A stretch of DNA of 30,602 bases from a virus, in the IMG/VR virus record IMGVR_UViG_3300035698_003324, positions 1-30,602 of that record; one strand, written 5' to 3'. Positions within the stretch are counted from its first letter, which is position 1; every line of letters begins with the position of its first letter. The notes under the pieces are model-generated. The model saw only the letters and a list, made by a program, of their open reading frames with translations, was not told the DNA's origin and ran no database searches. Made by a program: the position numbers and the translations under genes. Positions 1 to 8,300 of this stretch are shown here, piece after piece.

Positions 1-248
1 CAGCAGGCGGAGATTCAAGAGGAAAGAGTCCAAGACAATATAAAAATACATTCGTTAGAACATCAAAAGCAGGAAACAAAATAATATTTCAAAAGCAAGG
101 CGATAAGATCGTGCCGCTTTTTGTATTAAAGGAACAAGTGGTTATACCTAAATCAAAATACATGTCAAAAGCTCTCGCTAGATCACAAAGCAGAGTGGTT
201 ACAAATATGATGAAAACAATTCAAAAGGAAGTGGTGAAACAACAATGA
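1..248 (+). CDS. Minor tail / tail-completion protein (5' partial)
   Basis: An open frame runs in from the left edge (codons from base 3) and ends at the TGA at 246-248, giving about 81 C-terminal residues. The segment VPLFVLKEQVVIPK resembles the conserved end of minor tail protein Z / HK97 gp10-like tail-completion proteins, which carry a 'PLFVL...V.IP' stretch. Such proteins act at the head-tail join and usually sit just before the tail terminator gene, as here. The start is outside the window. The stop overlaps the next ATG (ATGA), so translation is probably coupled. The family call rests on a short motif and gene order only. Confidence 0.6.
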   Translation, partial: AGGDSRGKSPRQYKNTFVRTSKAGNKIIFQKQGDKIVPLFVLKEQVVIPKSKYMSKALARSQSRVVTNMMKTIQKEVVKQQ

Positions 249-706
249 GCTCACACATCCAGATATTAAATCAAGTACAAGACACACTACAAGATGCGGC
301 AGGACTAAGCTATATCGATGACAACGATATAATCATCGGCGACAGAGATGTCCAGAAACACAGCTTGCCATGTTTAATCATTAACCACGAGCGTACTGAA
401 GAAAACGACGACGAGGATATGAATGGAAATGACGTCGAGATGACTTCGACGATATCAATAATCGGACACATTAAGAATGAAGATCCGACAGTATTAGTAA
501 CAGGCGACGGCTCGAATGAAAAAGGCATCATGAACTTATTGCAAGATACATTGATTGCATTGCATGCTGATCGCACACTAAACAACCTGGCGTTTGATGT
601 AAGAACTCCAGATCAAATAACCGAAAGCGAACAGGGAAATCCGATCGCAACCTTGATCATTGAGCTGGCAGTAAGGTACTGTCAGAATAGATTGACAAGG
701 GTTTAA
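245..706 (+). CDS. Tail terminator-like protein (gpU / DUF3168-type position)
   Basis: This 153-aa acidic protein starts at the ATG overlapping the upstream stop and sits directly before the major tail tube gene. That is the usual place of the tail terminator, which caps the tube and joins it to the head. The fold pattern fits: an N-terminal helix (residues 3-17), a short hydrophobic strand (LPCLIIN), an acidic loop, a strand SISIIGHI, and a C-terminal strand IATLIIELAVRY. Proteins of this class have little sequence conservation, so the assignment relies on size, secondary-structure pattern and position. No catalytic motif is seen. An AAGGAAG purine stretch upstream could serve as the ribosome binding site. 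Confidence 0.55.
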   Translation: MSSHIQILNQVQDTLQDAAGLSYIDDNDIIIGDRDVQKHSLPCLIINHERTEENDDEDMNGNDVEMTSTISIIGHIKNEDPTVLVTGDGSNEKGIMNLLQDTLIALHADRTLNNLAFDVRTPDQITESEQGNPIATLIIELAVRYCQNRLTRV

Positions 707-720
707 AAAAAGGAGAACAC

Positions 721-1680
721 ATGAGTAATAGATTCTTAACGAAATTCCAAGTCCTCCTGGCAAAGATTGAGTCAACATACAGTACAGATCCAACACCGAC
801 GGCAGTAGCGAATGCAAAAGAGATCAGCAACTTGATTGTTAATCTTAACGCTGAGCCAGAAGAAAGAGATCTGCATCGTAACACTTTGTCACAGGACGCA
901 CCGATTGCATCAAAGCGATTCGCAGAGATTCAATTCTCAATGGAGTTGAAAGGTTCGGGTACAGCAGGAGCCGCTCCAGCGATCGGAGATATGCTGAGAG
1001 CTTGCGGTATGCTTGAAGCGATCGACGTAGGATCAAGTGTTGTTTACACACCAGATTCAGTTGATCATAAATCGTTAACCTTTTATCGATATCTTATCCT
1101 CGACGATACCAGTGCAAAGCTTCAAAAGTTTGTCGGTTCACGTGGAAGCTTTAACATTGTTATGGCGGCAGGAAAGAAAGCGATGATCGAGTTTAACTTC
1201 AGAGGTGCAATCGAAGGTGCGGACACAGATCCATCGACACCAGCGCCGACATACGGAGAAACAACGCTTCCGCCAATCGTGCAGAATGCGAGCTTCTCAT
1301 GGAACTCGGTAACAGACCTCAGATGTCAATCGTTAAATCTTGACATTGCAAATGAGGTTATTGAGGACGAGGATGTCAATGCGTCTGAAGCTGGACTGAA
1401 TGGTTTTATTATTACAGGACGACGTCCAAATGGTCGATTCAATCCAGACGTTATTCAAGTATCAGCGAATGACTTCAAGACTGAATGGGAAGCTCAAACA
1501 GAGCGTGCCTTATCCATAGTAGTTGGATCCGCCGCAGGAAACATTTGTACTATCTCAGCACCAAAGTGTTCGATAGATAGTATCAGCGACGAGGATTTAA
1601 ACGGTAAAGCAAAATTAGCATTGCCATTCAGAATGAATCGAGATAGTGCCGACGACGAATTGGTATTAACTTTTACATAA
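721..1680 (+). CDS. Major tail tube protein
   Basis: This 319-aa protein starts at an ATG preceded by AAAAAAAGGAGAACAC, a strong ribosome binding site. It begins with a segment typical of siphovirus tube subunits (KIESTYSTDPTPT), followed by a beta-rich body: MELKGSGTAGAAPAIGDMLRACG near residues 78-100 and FNIVMAAGKKAMIEFNFRGA near residues 141-162. Both stretches are characteristic of phage tail tube proteins, which stack as hexamer rings to make the tail. At 319 aa it is longer than lambda gpV (246 aa). Its position between terminator and assembly chaperone genes agrees. It should be one of the most abundant virion proteins. Confidence 0.8.
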   Translation: MSNRFLTKFQVLLAKIESTYSTDPTPTAVANAKEISNLIVNLNAEPEERDLHRNTLSQDAPIASKRFAEIQFSMELKGSGTAGAAPAIGDMLRACGMLEAIDVGSSVVYTPDSVDHKSLTFYRYLILDDTSAKLQKFVGSRGSFNIVMAAGKKAMIEFNFRGAIEGADTDPSTPAPTYGETTLPPIVQNASFSWNSVTDLRCQSLNLDIANEVIEDEDVNASEAGLNGFIITGRRPNGRFNPDVIQVSANDFKTEWEAQTERALSIVVGSAAGNICTISAPKCSIDSISDEDLNGKAKLALPFRMNRDSADDELVLTFT

Positions 1681-1703
1681 ACCGATAAGCAAAGGAGGCA
1701 TCC

Positions 1704-2075
1704 GTGGTAAAAGCCATTGATGTAGAAGGTTTAAGACCTTATGTAGTAAGTGAAGAAGAAGATCTGGCGACGGATAAACAAACAAAGTTTATCCTTCGTC
1801 AGTTAACAAAGCGTGAAAAGTTTAAGTTCATGGGGTATGCATTAACATTAGATGATAATGCAGATGACTATGGAAAAATGTTTGAGAAATCAATCGATGT
1901 TGTTGTATGCGGCTTGTCACGAATTGAAAACTTGGAGGACAAGAACGGCAATAAAGTAACGATCACAGAAATAAATGAAAAAGTTATTGATTCGTTGCCT
2001 GACAGCGTCGTCACAGAACTAAGTGGCGAGATCCTAAGTCGGACAAGAGTATCAGGAACACAAGAAAAAAACTAA
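1704..2075 (+). CDS. Tail assembly chaperone, short form (gpG-like)
   Basis: This 123-aa protein starts at a GTG 5 nt after AGGAGG (1694-1699 region), the only well-placed start here. It lies between the tube and tape-measure genes, the position of lambda G/T. The family binds the tape measure and recruits tube subunits and is not in the virion. The decisive evidence is at its end: the last sense codons form a slippery heptamer immediately before the TAA, and the -1 frame stays open to 2374, giving a longer G-T fusion. The protein itself is acidic and helical, with a segment LRQLTKREKFKFMGYALTL near residues 34-52. Sequence alone would not identify it; the frameshift context does. Confidence 0.8.
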   Translation: MVKAIDVEGLRPYVVSEEEDLATDKQTKFILRQLTKREKFKFMGYALTLDDNADDYGKMFEKSIDVVVCGLSRIENLEDKNGNKVTITEINEKVIDSLPDSVVTELSGEILSRTRVSGTQEKN

Positions 2076-2114
2076 CAGCGGCAGTCTGGCTAACAATATC
2101 GGGTCAGGACTGCC
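2066..2114 (+). other. Programmed -1 ribosomal frameshift signal
   Basis: The heptamer A AAA AAC occupies 2066-2072, in register with the zero-frame codons AAA and AAC and directly before the TAA at 2073-2075. Seven nucleotides downstream begins a perfect 7-bp stem, GGCAGTC (2080-2086) with GACTGCC (2108-2114), enclosing a 21-nt loop. An alternative pairing CTGGC (2086-2090) with GCCAG (2112-2116) is also possible. Slippery X XXY YYZ sequence, 5-9 nt spacer and structure together match known -1 frameshift signals in tail chaperone genes. Observed directly; the efficiency is unknown. Confidence 0.88.
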
Positions 2115-2374
2115 AGCAATGTGAAGTTCAAAAAGGATGCGTGTATGATGATCAAGAATACGAGATCGAAGGACTCACACTCAAAGGGTGCCCAAGAAAG
2201 CAAATACCTACTGAGTGTTTTTTGCTTATTTCGATGTATTACGAAGTACAGCAATGGGGTCTAGGATACGCAAACTGGATGGACGCACCAGCGATATACT
2301 TAGATGTTATTGCTGTTATTAAACGAGCATTTATTGATATAGAGGGGCGAGGCGATGCCAAAAGCAGATCTTAA
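2072..2374 (+). CDS. Tail assembly chaperone, frameshift extension (gpT-like part of G-T fusion)
   Basis: Reading in the -1 frame from the slip site gives 100 codons with no stop to 2374, so the fusion protein would be about 223 aa. The extension is rich in cysteine near its start (DCQQCEVQKGC, then GCP and TEC), suggesting a metal-binding or structural Cys cluster, and then carries an aromatic helix (YYEVQQWGLGYANW). An internal GTG at 2141 exists but has no convincing ribosome binding site, so independent translation is less likely than frameshifting. In lambda the T domain recruits major tail protein to the tape measure. The extension overlaps the tape-measure start by 20 nt. Confidence 0.82.
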   Translation, partial: LTAAVWLTISGQDCQQCEVQKGCVYDDQEYEIEGLTLKGCPRKQIPTECFLLISMYYEVQQWGLGYANWMDAPAIYLDVIAVIKRAFIDIEGRGDAKSRS

Positions 2375-3989
2375 TATATGGTTAAAACTTAAAGACCAAG
2401 CTAGCTCTCAATTAAAGGGAACGCAAAAAAACTTTAATTCATTTTTTGTTAGCATGAAAAAGAACTCTTTAAAAATTGCAGGATCCCTAGCGGCAATAGC
2501 ATTTGCAATGAAAAAGGCGTTTGATTTTGCAGAAGTTAATGCCCAATTTAATGATCAATCAAGAGCGTTCAGAAATCTTTCTAAGGCGGCAGGCGTAGAC
2601 TCGGACAAAGTTATTAAGAGTTTAAAGGCAATGTCGAATGAAACGATATCGACTTCACAAGCGATTGCATCATCATCTCGTGCAATGGTTCTCGGACTCG
2701 CTCCTGATAAATTACCGAAGTTAATGGAGATCGCCAGAGCGTCAGCGAAGGCAATGGGGATATCAACGACAAGTGCATTTGAATCAATCGTCGTCGGTAT
2801 CGGTAGAGCACAGCCGTTGATCATTGACAACTTAGGTATTCAAGTAAAGCTCGGCGAGGCAAATAAAAACTATGCTAAACAAATTGGAAAGACTGTTGAT
2901 GAGTTAACATCTGAAGATCGAGTCCAAGCGATTATGAATGAAACGCTTAAAAAAGGACAAAAGATAATTGACGATGTAAACATGTCAGGGAAAACTCAAT
3001 TTGATGTCATAGAAGGATTGAAAGCTCAATGGGAGGACTTCGGAAAAAATCTAGGAATCTTTGTTAACCAGCTTTCATTTGTTGGCAGGGGTATTGAGAA
3101 ATTAACGGCAGGATTAAAATCATTAAACAGAGCAATGATTGCACCTGACGCCAAAAAGTTACAAGAAAAACTCGCAGAATTAAAAGACGAGATGCGAGAG
3201 ATTGTCAAGCCAGATGGTGTGATGGAAAAGACAAAACTCGGATTTCTTAATCTATTCGGGATTAAACAAACAGCACGGATCAGTCGTGTAACAGGAGAGA
3301 TTGAAAAAGTAACTGAACAGCTAGCAATGATGGGCGTCGAGCTAGACGAGCAAAGCCTTAAACCATTTATATCGCAAGAAGATATTGACCAACAGAAAAA
3401 ACTGCTCGAGGAATATCGTGCATCATTAAAGGGCGATGATGAGAATCCGAATGATGGTGTTGCAAAAAAGACGAAGGATGAATTCGAGATCATGAAAACG
3501 CTAGCACAGGAAACTGCTAAGAACATGCAAGTAAATTTCTCTGAGGGCTTTTTTAGAATCATGACAGGAGAATTCAAAACATTAAAAGAAGTAGGTAGAT
3601 CGTTCGGAGAATCAATGCTGAGAATGATCGCCGACGTAATAGCTCAAATGATTACTCTTTTAATATTGGAAGAGCTTGCAGGAATAGCGACAGGCGGTGT
3701 GAGTAAAATATTTACAAGTCCGGCAAAAGGAATATCCAAATCAGAACACGGAGATCCATACGTTACTCAGACAGGTCTGAGAATGGTTCATCGAGGAGAA
3801 GAGATCGTGCCAGCTGGTCAGGCAGGCTCACGGAATAGCGGATCACAAGAGATTCATTATCATATCAATGCCGTCGACGCTCCAAGCTTCCAACAACTAA
3901 TGATGAATAATAAAGAAACCGTGCACATGATTGTTTCAGAGAACCTAAGATTCAATGGAACATTAACCAAACAGATAAGGACTAACTAA
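2355..3989 (+). CDS. Tape measure protein (short)
   Basis: This 544-aa protein starts at an ATG preceded by GAGGGGCGAGGCG and overlaps the chaperone extension. It follows the G/T genes and precedes the tip genes. It is helical and Lys/Ala rich, with a hydrophobic stretch in the C-terminal third (about residues 428-455, LRMIADVIAQMITLLILEEL) that fits the membrane-active part of tape measures. A GDPYVTQTGLRMVHRGEEIVPAGQ stretch around residues 472-495 resembles the conserved C-terminal 'vhkGEivvp' motif seen in many phage tape-measure proteins. Using the usual proportion of about 0.15 nm per residue, a tail near 80 nm is expected, shorter than lambda (inference). Confidence 0.85.
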   Translation: MPKADLNIWLKLKDQASSQLKGTQKNFNSFFVSMKKNSLKIAGSLAAIAFAMKKAFDFAEVNAQFNDQSRAFRNLSKAAGVDSDKVIKSLKAMSNETISTSQAIASSSRAMVLGLAPDKLPKLMEIARASAKAMGISTTSAFESIVVGIGRAQPLIIDNLGIQVKLGEANKNYAKQIGKTVDELTSEDRVQAIMNETLKKGQKIIDDVNMSGKTQFDVIEGLKAQWEDFGKNLGIFVNQLSFVGRGIEKLTAGLKSLNRAMIAPDAKKLQEKLAELKDEMREIVKPDGVMEKTKLGFLNLFGIKQTARISRVTGEIEKVTEQLAMMGVELDEQSLKPFISQEDIDQQKKLLEEYRASLKGDDENPNDGVAKKTKDEFEIMKTLAQETAKNMQVNFSEGFFRIMTGEFKTLKEVGRSFGESMLRMIADVIAQMITLLILEELAGIATGGVSKIFTSPAKGISKSEHGDPYVTQTGLRMVHRGEEIVPAGQAGSRNSGSQEIHYHINAVDAPSFQQLMMNNKETVHMIVSENLRFNGTLTKQIRTN

Positions 3990-4330
3990 TGGCGACACTA
4001 TCACTTCAGCCGAATAATGCAATCGATGAAACGCCGATGTTCAAAACTGCCATAAGTAAATTTGAAGATGATCTCACTGAACAGCGTCGAGCAGTCAGAG
4101 CCGCAGTAAAAAGAAAATGGACTGTCCTATATACAAACAGAAATGACACTGACTGGGGAACATTTAAAGATTTCTTTATTGCAAGACAAGGTATGTTTGA
4201 ATCATTTACGTGGACAAATCCGAATGATAGCGTTTCATATACGGTACGCTTCGACGTGGACGAGCTTCCATTCAGACGTCAAAAATATAATCTTTGGAAC
4301 TGGGAAGTCGATCTGATTGAGGTTATCTAA
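3989..4330 (+). CDS. Minor tail protein, gpM-like / distal tail
   Basis: This 113-aa protein starts one base overlapping the tape-measure stop (TAATG). It has the signature of small tip proteins placed after the tape measure: an initial RRAVRAAVKRKWTVLY strand, F.DFFIARQGMFESFTWTNP, and an ending ...PFRRQKYNLWNWEVDLIEV. In lambda the equivalent gpM sits between H and L and forms part of the tip above gpL. The aromatic cluster FTWTNPND is typical of the family. There are no cysteines or catalytic residues of note. Order H-M-L-K-(I)J is preserved in this window, which supports the call. Confidence 0.7.
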   Translation: MATLSLQPNNAIDETPMFKTAISKFEDDLTEQRRAVRAAVKRKWTVLYTNRNDTDWGTFKDFFIARQGMFESFTWTNPNDSVSYTVRFDVDELPFRRQKYNLWNWEVDLIEVI

Positions 4331-4959
4331 TGAGTAAGTCGCCAGGTGCAGTATTTATAACAGAAAAGAATTCAAAAGAAAATGCTCCGATAGTTTTGTT
4401 TCAACTACACGATTACGACGGAGCTAACTCTCAGCTTTACTTTACAAACTACGATACAGCAATCGTTTTTCCTACCTCTGGCGGACAAACATACGTTCGT
4501 TTTCCTATTAAATTTGAAACCATTGAAGAGAATACTCAAGGGCAAGTCGATGCTATTCGTATACGAGTAGGAAACGCAAGTCGTTTAATCCAAAGTTACC
4601 TGGAAGAGTTTGATCTCCGAGGAAAGAAAGTAACGATCACGCTTGTGTGGGCTAACCAGCTCGCAGACGCTACAGCAAAGATCGAATACATTTATTACAT
4701 TGACAGCTACGCATCGAATGTAACAAACATCACATTCGTCTGCACAACTAAATATGATGTCGTCGATAGAAAGCTACCAGGCGGAACATATTTAAGACAG
4801 CATTGCAGATATAAATCGTTTAAAGATCCAGACACGTGCGGATATGTTGGTGGAGAAACCGAGTGCAATAGAACAAAAGCCAGATGCAAAGAGCTTTCAA
4901 ATTACTCACGCTTTGGAGGATTTCCAAGCATACCATTAAGGACGTTATATGTTGTCTAA
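4330..4959 (+). CDS. Minor tail protein gpL-like, probable Fe-S protein
   Basis: This 209-aa protein overlaps the previous stop by one base. The N-terminal two thirds is beta-rich (VRFPIKFETIEENTQGQVDAIRIRV). The C-terminal third carries four closely placed cysteines at residues 159, 170, 179 and 186 in the arrangement HCRYKSFKDPDTCGY...TECNRTKARC, followed by NYSRFGGFPSIP. This is the hallmark of lambda gpL, a tail-tip protein reported to bind a [4Fe-4S] cluster through its C-terminal cysteines. A further Cys138 lies outside the cluster. It should join gpM to the gpJ spike. Metal occupancy here is inferred from the motif. Confidence 0.8.
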   Translation: MSKSPGAVFITEKNSKENAPIVLFQLHDYDGANSQLYFTNYDTAIVFPTSGGQTYVRFPIKFETIEENTQGQVDAIRIRVGNASRLIQSYLEEFDLRGKKVTITLVWANQLADATAKIEYIYYIDSYASNVTNITFVCTTKYDVVDRKLPGGTYLRQHCRYKSFKDPDTCGYVGGETECNRTKARCKELSNYSRFGGFPSIPLRTLYVV

Positions 4960-5380
4960 AGAATTCGATCCAATACAAGCCGCACTACTTCCAATATTTA
5001 TGAAGATGCCATATCTCCACATGGGCAGAACTTTAAAAGGATCTGATTGCTGGGGCTTGGTCATCCTTTGGTACCGTATGAGATTATGTGCAGAGATCAT
5101 CGACGCTGAAGCAGACTACGAGGCAAGCTGGAAGTGGGAAGGCAGAAGCATATTCATCGAGAGAGCACACGAGGACTGGCAGAAAGTAGAAAAGCCAGGG
5201 CTTTATGATGTTGTGTTATTCGAAACAAACGGCTTAGTTAATCACGCAGGCATTTATTTAAACGATGGTAAATTCTTACACACTTCAAAAGCAGGAACAT
5301 GTATCAGTAAAATAGGAGCTCATAACTTTTCATTTATAATGAATTCTTGCTATCACTTAAAGGCTATCGATGCTAATTAA
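4949..5380 (+). CDS. Tail tip NlpC/P60-like peptidase (gpK-like)
   Basis: This 143-aa protein starts with an ATG inside the end of the gpL gene (11-nt overlap). It has the NlpC/P60 pattern: catalytic Cys34 in GSDCWGLVIL, then YDVVLFETNG and His99 in NHAGIYLNDGKFLHTS with a second His at 111. In lambda, gpK is needed for tail tip assembly and contains an NlpC/P60 fold that can cut peptidoglycan stem peptides. The N-terminal JAMM domain of full-length gpK is missing; the length fits a single NlpC domain. It could help local wall opening during DNA entry (inference). Confidence 0.8.
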   Translation: MLSKEFDPIQAALLPIFMKMPYLHMGRTLKGSDCWGLVILWYRMRLCAEIIDAEADYEASWKWEGRSIFIERAHEDWQKVEKPGLYDVVLFETNGLVNHAGIYLNDGKFLHTSKAGTCISKIGAHNFSFIMNSCYHLKAIDAN

Positions 5381-8300
5381 ATTTAAAAACATACCGAATA
5401 TTTTAACAGAAGAGGGGCGAGCAGAGCACAAACAAGTGTTTCTCGCTCGCCGCCAAACTCTTCGTGAAGCATTAAAAGCTTGTCCTTTTGAGTGGGAAGG
5501 TAGACGTTTACTTGTTGATGATAAATTTGTAAAAGATATTGACAGCGTTATTCTTGACAGAGATGAAGTGACGATCATCGTAACAACAAAGATCGAAGGG
5601 CAAGCAATCGCCGCAATAATTTTCTGGATTGTTGTAGAGCTTGCAAACTTTTGGTACATCTATGTCGCAATCGCATTGGTCGCATATTCAATATACAGCT
5701 ATCTAAACGCACCAACACTGCCATCATTTAACGCCGCATCATCAGACGGCATCGATGAGGGAAGTGCAACATACTCGTGGGATGGAGTAAGGACTACGCA
5801 AGACGTCGGGATCCCTGTAGCCATTGCCTACGGAACAAATAAGATGGGCGGAAACATACTCAATCAATTTGTTGATAACGACGGAGATCAAAGTTTTCTG
5901 AATCTTTTAATTGCTCTAGGCGAAGGCGAGATCGAATCGATTGACAATATAAAAATAAATGATAATCCATCAACAAACTTTGAAGGCATCACTATCGAAA
6001 CAAAAATGGGAACGTCAGCTCAAACATCAATCGCAAACTTTGAAGAGCTGAACAATGTTTATTCCGTAGGTGCTAATTTAACAAAAGACAATGCGTATAT
6101 TTACACAACAATCAACGACGACGTAGAAGCATTTAAAATAAATCTTACACTGTCGGGTGGTATATTCTCTCAGGATTCAGACACAGGATCCATCAACTCA
6201 TGGAGCGTTACATATAAAGTAGAGTACAAACTGACCAGCGAGCCAACAACATGGACTGACCTCGGATCATCGACGATCAGCGGAAAAAGCCGATCAGCAT
6301 TAAGAAGAACATTCACAAAGCGTGGACTGACTGCAGGAAAATATGATGTCAGAGTAACACGAACAAGTGCGGACAGCTCAATCGATCCAACACGGACTGG
6401 AGATCTTACATTTTCAAGTTTAAATGAAATCCAAACGGATGACTTAAACTATCCAAACGTAGCACTCCTGGCAATCAGAGCCCTCGCAACAGACCAGTTA
6501 AGTGGATCCACTCCAAACATAACATCAATAGTTAAGGGAAGAAAAGTCAGCGTGCCAGAAATTAAAAACGGCGGCACCACGATTGACTGGGATGATTACT
6601 ACTGGAACACAGCGAACAGTGAATACAGATTATTAACAGGCGACACAAGCCTCACATGGGATGGCGTAACATACATCAATCAATACTCAGCAAATCCAAT
6701 CTGGTGCATCAGAGATTTATTACTTAATACACGCTACGGATTAGGCGACGAAGTAACTTCCAGCAACATCACGCTGACAGATTACGTAACGATGTCACAG
6801 AAATGCGAAGAGAAAATCGACGACGGAGCTGGTGGATATGAAAAAAGATATCGCATGGATGTCGTAATCGATAGCCACAACAGAGCCCTTGATTTATTAA
6901 CACAGCTATCAGCAACCTTCGATGCGTTTATGTTTTACAGTGAAGGAATGGTGCGGTTTAAAATTGATCAAGACGAGGATCCTGTTCAGCTTTTTGGTAT
7001 GGGCAACATCATCAAAGACTCATTCACAATGAGCTGGAAAAGCAAGCGTGAATTATTTAATCAAATCGAAATACAATACAGTGATGCAACAAAAGATTAT
7101 CGACTTGAAACAATCAGCGTCATCGATGACGATGCCATAGCCGCAGGCGAACCATTAAGAAAAAAGAGCCTTCGTCTTTACACAACAAAAACAAGCTACG
7201 CAGTAAGAGCAGGACGACGAGCTTTAAAGATTGCCAGGAACGTCAAGAGATCATTCACATGGAAAGCCAGCATCGATGCGATCGCCGTAACGCCAGGCGA
7301 TGTTGTAAGCATTAGTCATGACGTGCCACAGCTAGGACTTAGCGGACGAGTAGGAACAGGCTCATCAACTACAAATATTAAATTTGATAAAGAGGTAACG
7401 ATACCGTCGGGAGCTTTGACTTTGATGATTCAGTTTGCAGATGATACAATAGAAGAGCAAACAATCACAACAGCCGCTGGTGCAGTCACAGAGGTTGACG
7501 TCGATACAGTATTCACACAAACGCCAGCCGCTTATGATAAGTGGATGGTTGTCGTAACAGCAACAGGCGACAAGAAAGTTAGAGTGCTCGGAATAAATTT
7601 AAAAGATAATTTGGAAGTTATAATGACAGGCATCGAAATGAATGCCAACGTCTACGACGACAGTGCTCCAGTCATACCAACAGATAACACCAGTTTGTTA
7701 ACAACAACTATCCCTGATGTATCAGACCTTGCAGTGACTGAAATGATTCGTCTTGCTGGCGACGGTACCCTTTTCAATACATTGGAGGTTTGGTGGGATA
7801 AGCCAGATCCTGCAGGATATATTTTAAATAACATAACAAATTTAAAAATCTTTTTAAGTGATAACGCAGGAGTCAGCTGGATCCAAGTCGGCGAAACATT
7901 CGGCAACAGCTTTGTCATTAACGAGAACATCGATACAGGAACATCATACAAAGTCGCAGTCGTTAGTTGTGCATCGAACGGTATGCAGAACGCAATCGAG
8001 AACAGTCCACAGGCAAGCTACACCGTGCTCGGAAAAGCAGATCCTCCAAACGATGTAACAAATTTTGATGTCGCTCAGCGAGGAGATGCTTTAAGGTTCA
8101 CATGGGATCCAGTACCAGATGGAGATCTCGCTCGATATGAAATCAGAAAAGGATCCACGGGGGTGACTGGAGATATCATCGCAGAGCTTGTTGACGTTAC
8201 AGATTTTTCGTATCCAGTTGGATCCATTGGCGAGGAAGTATATTTGATCAAGGCTTATGACACGACAGGCAATGAAAGTTTAGCGGCGACCAGCGACACG

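Noticed and set aside
3026-3577. 183-codon minus-strand open frame in the tape-measure gene
   Set aside because: Ser/Phe-rich, no ribosome binding site, antisense to a well-supported gene; a shadow of codon usage.
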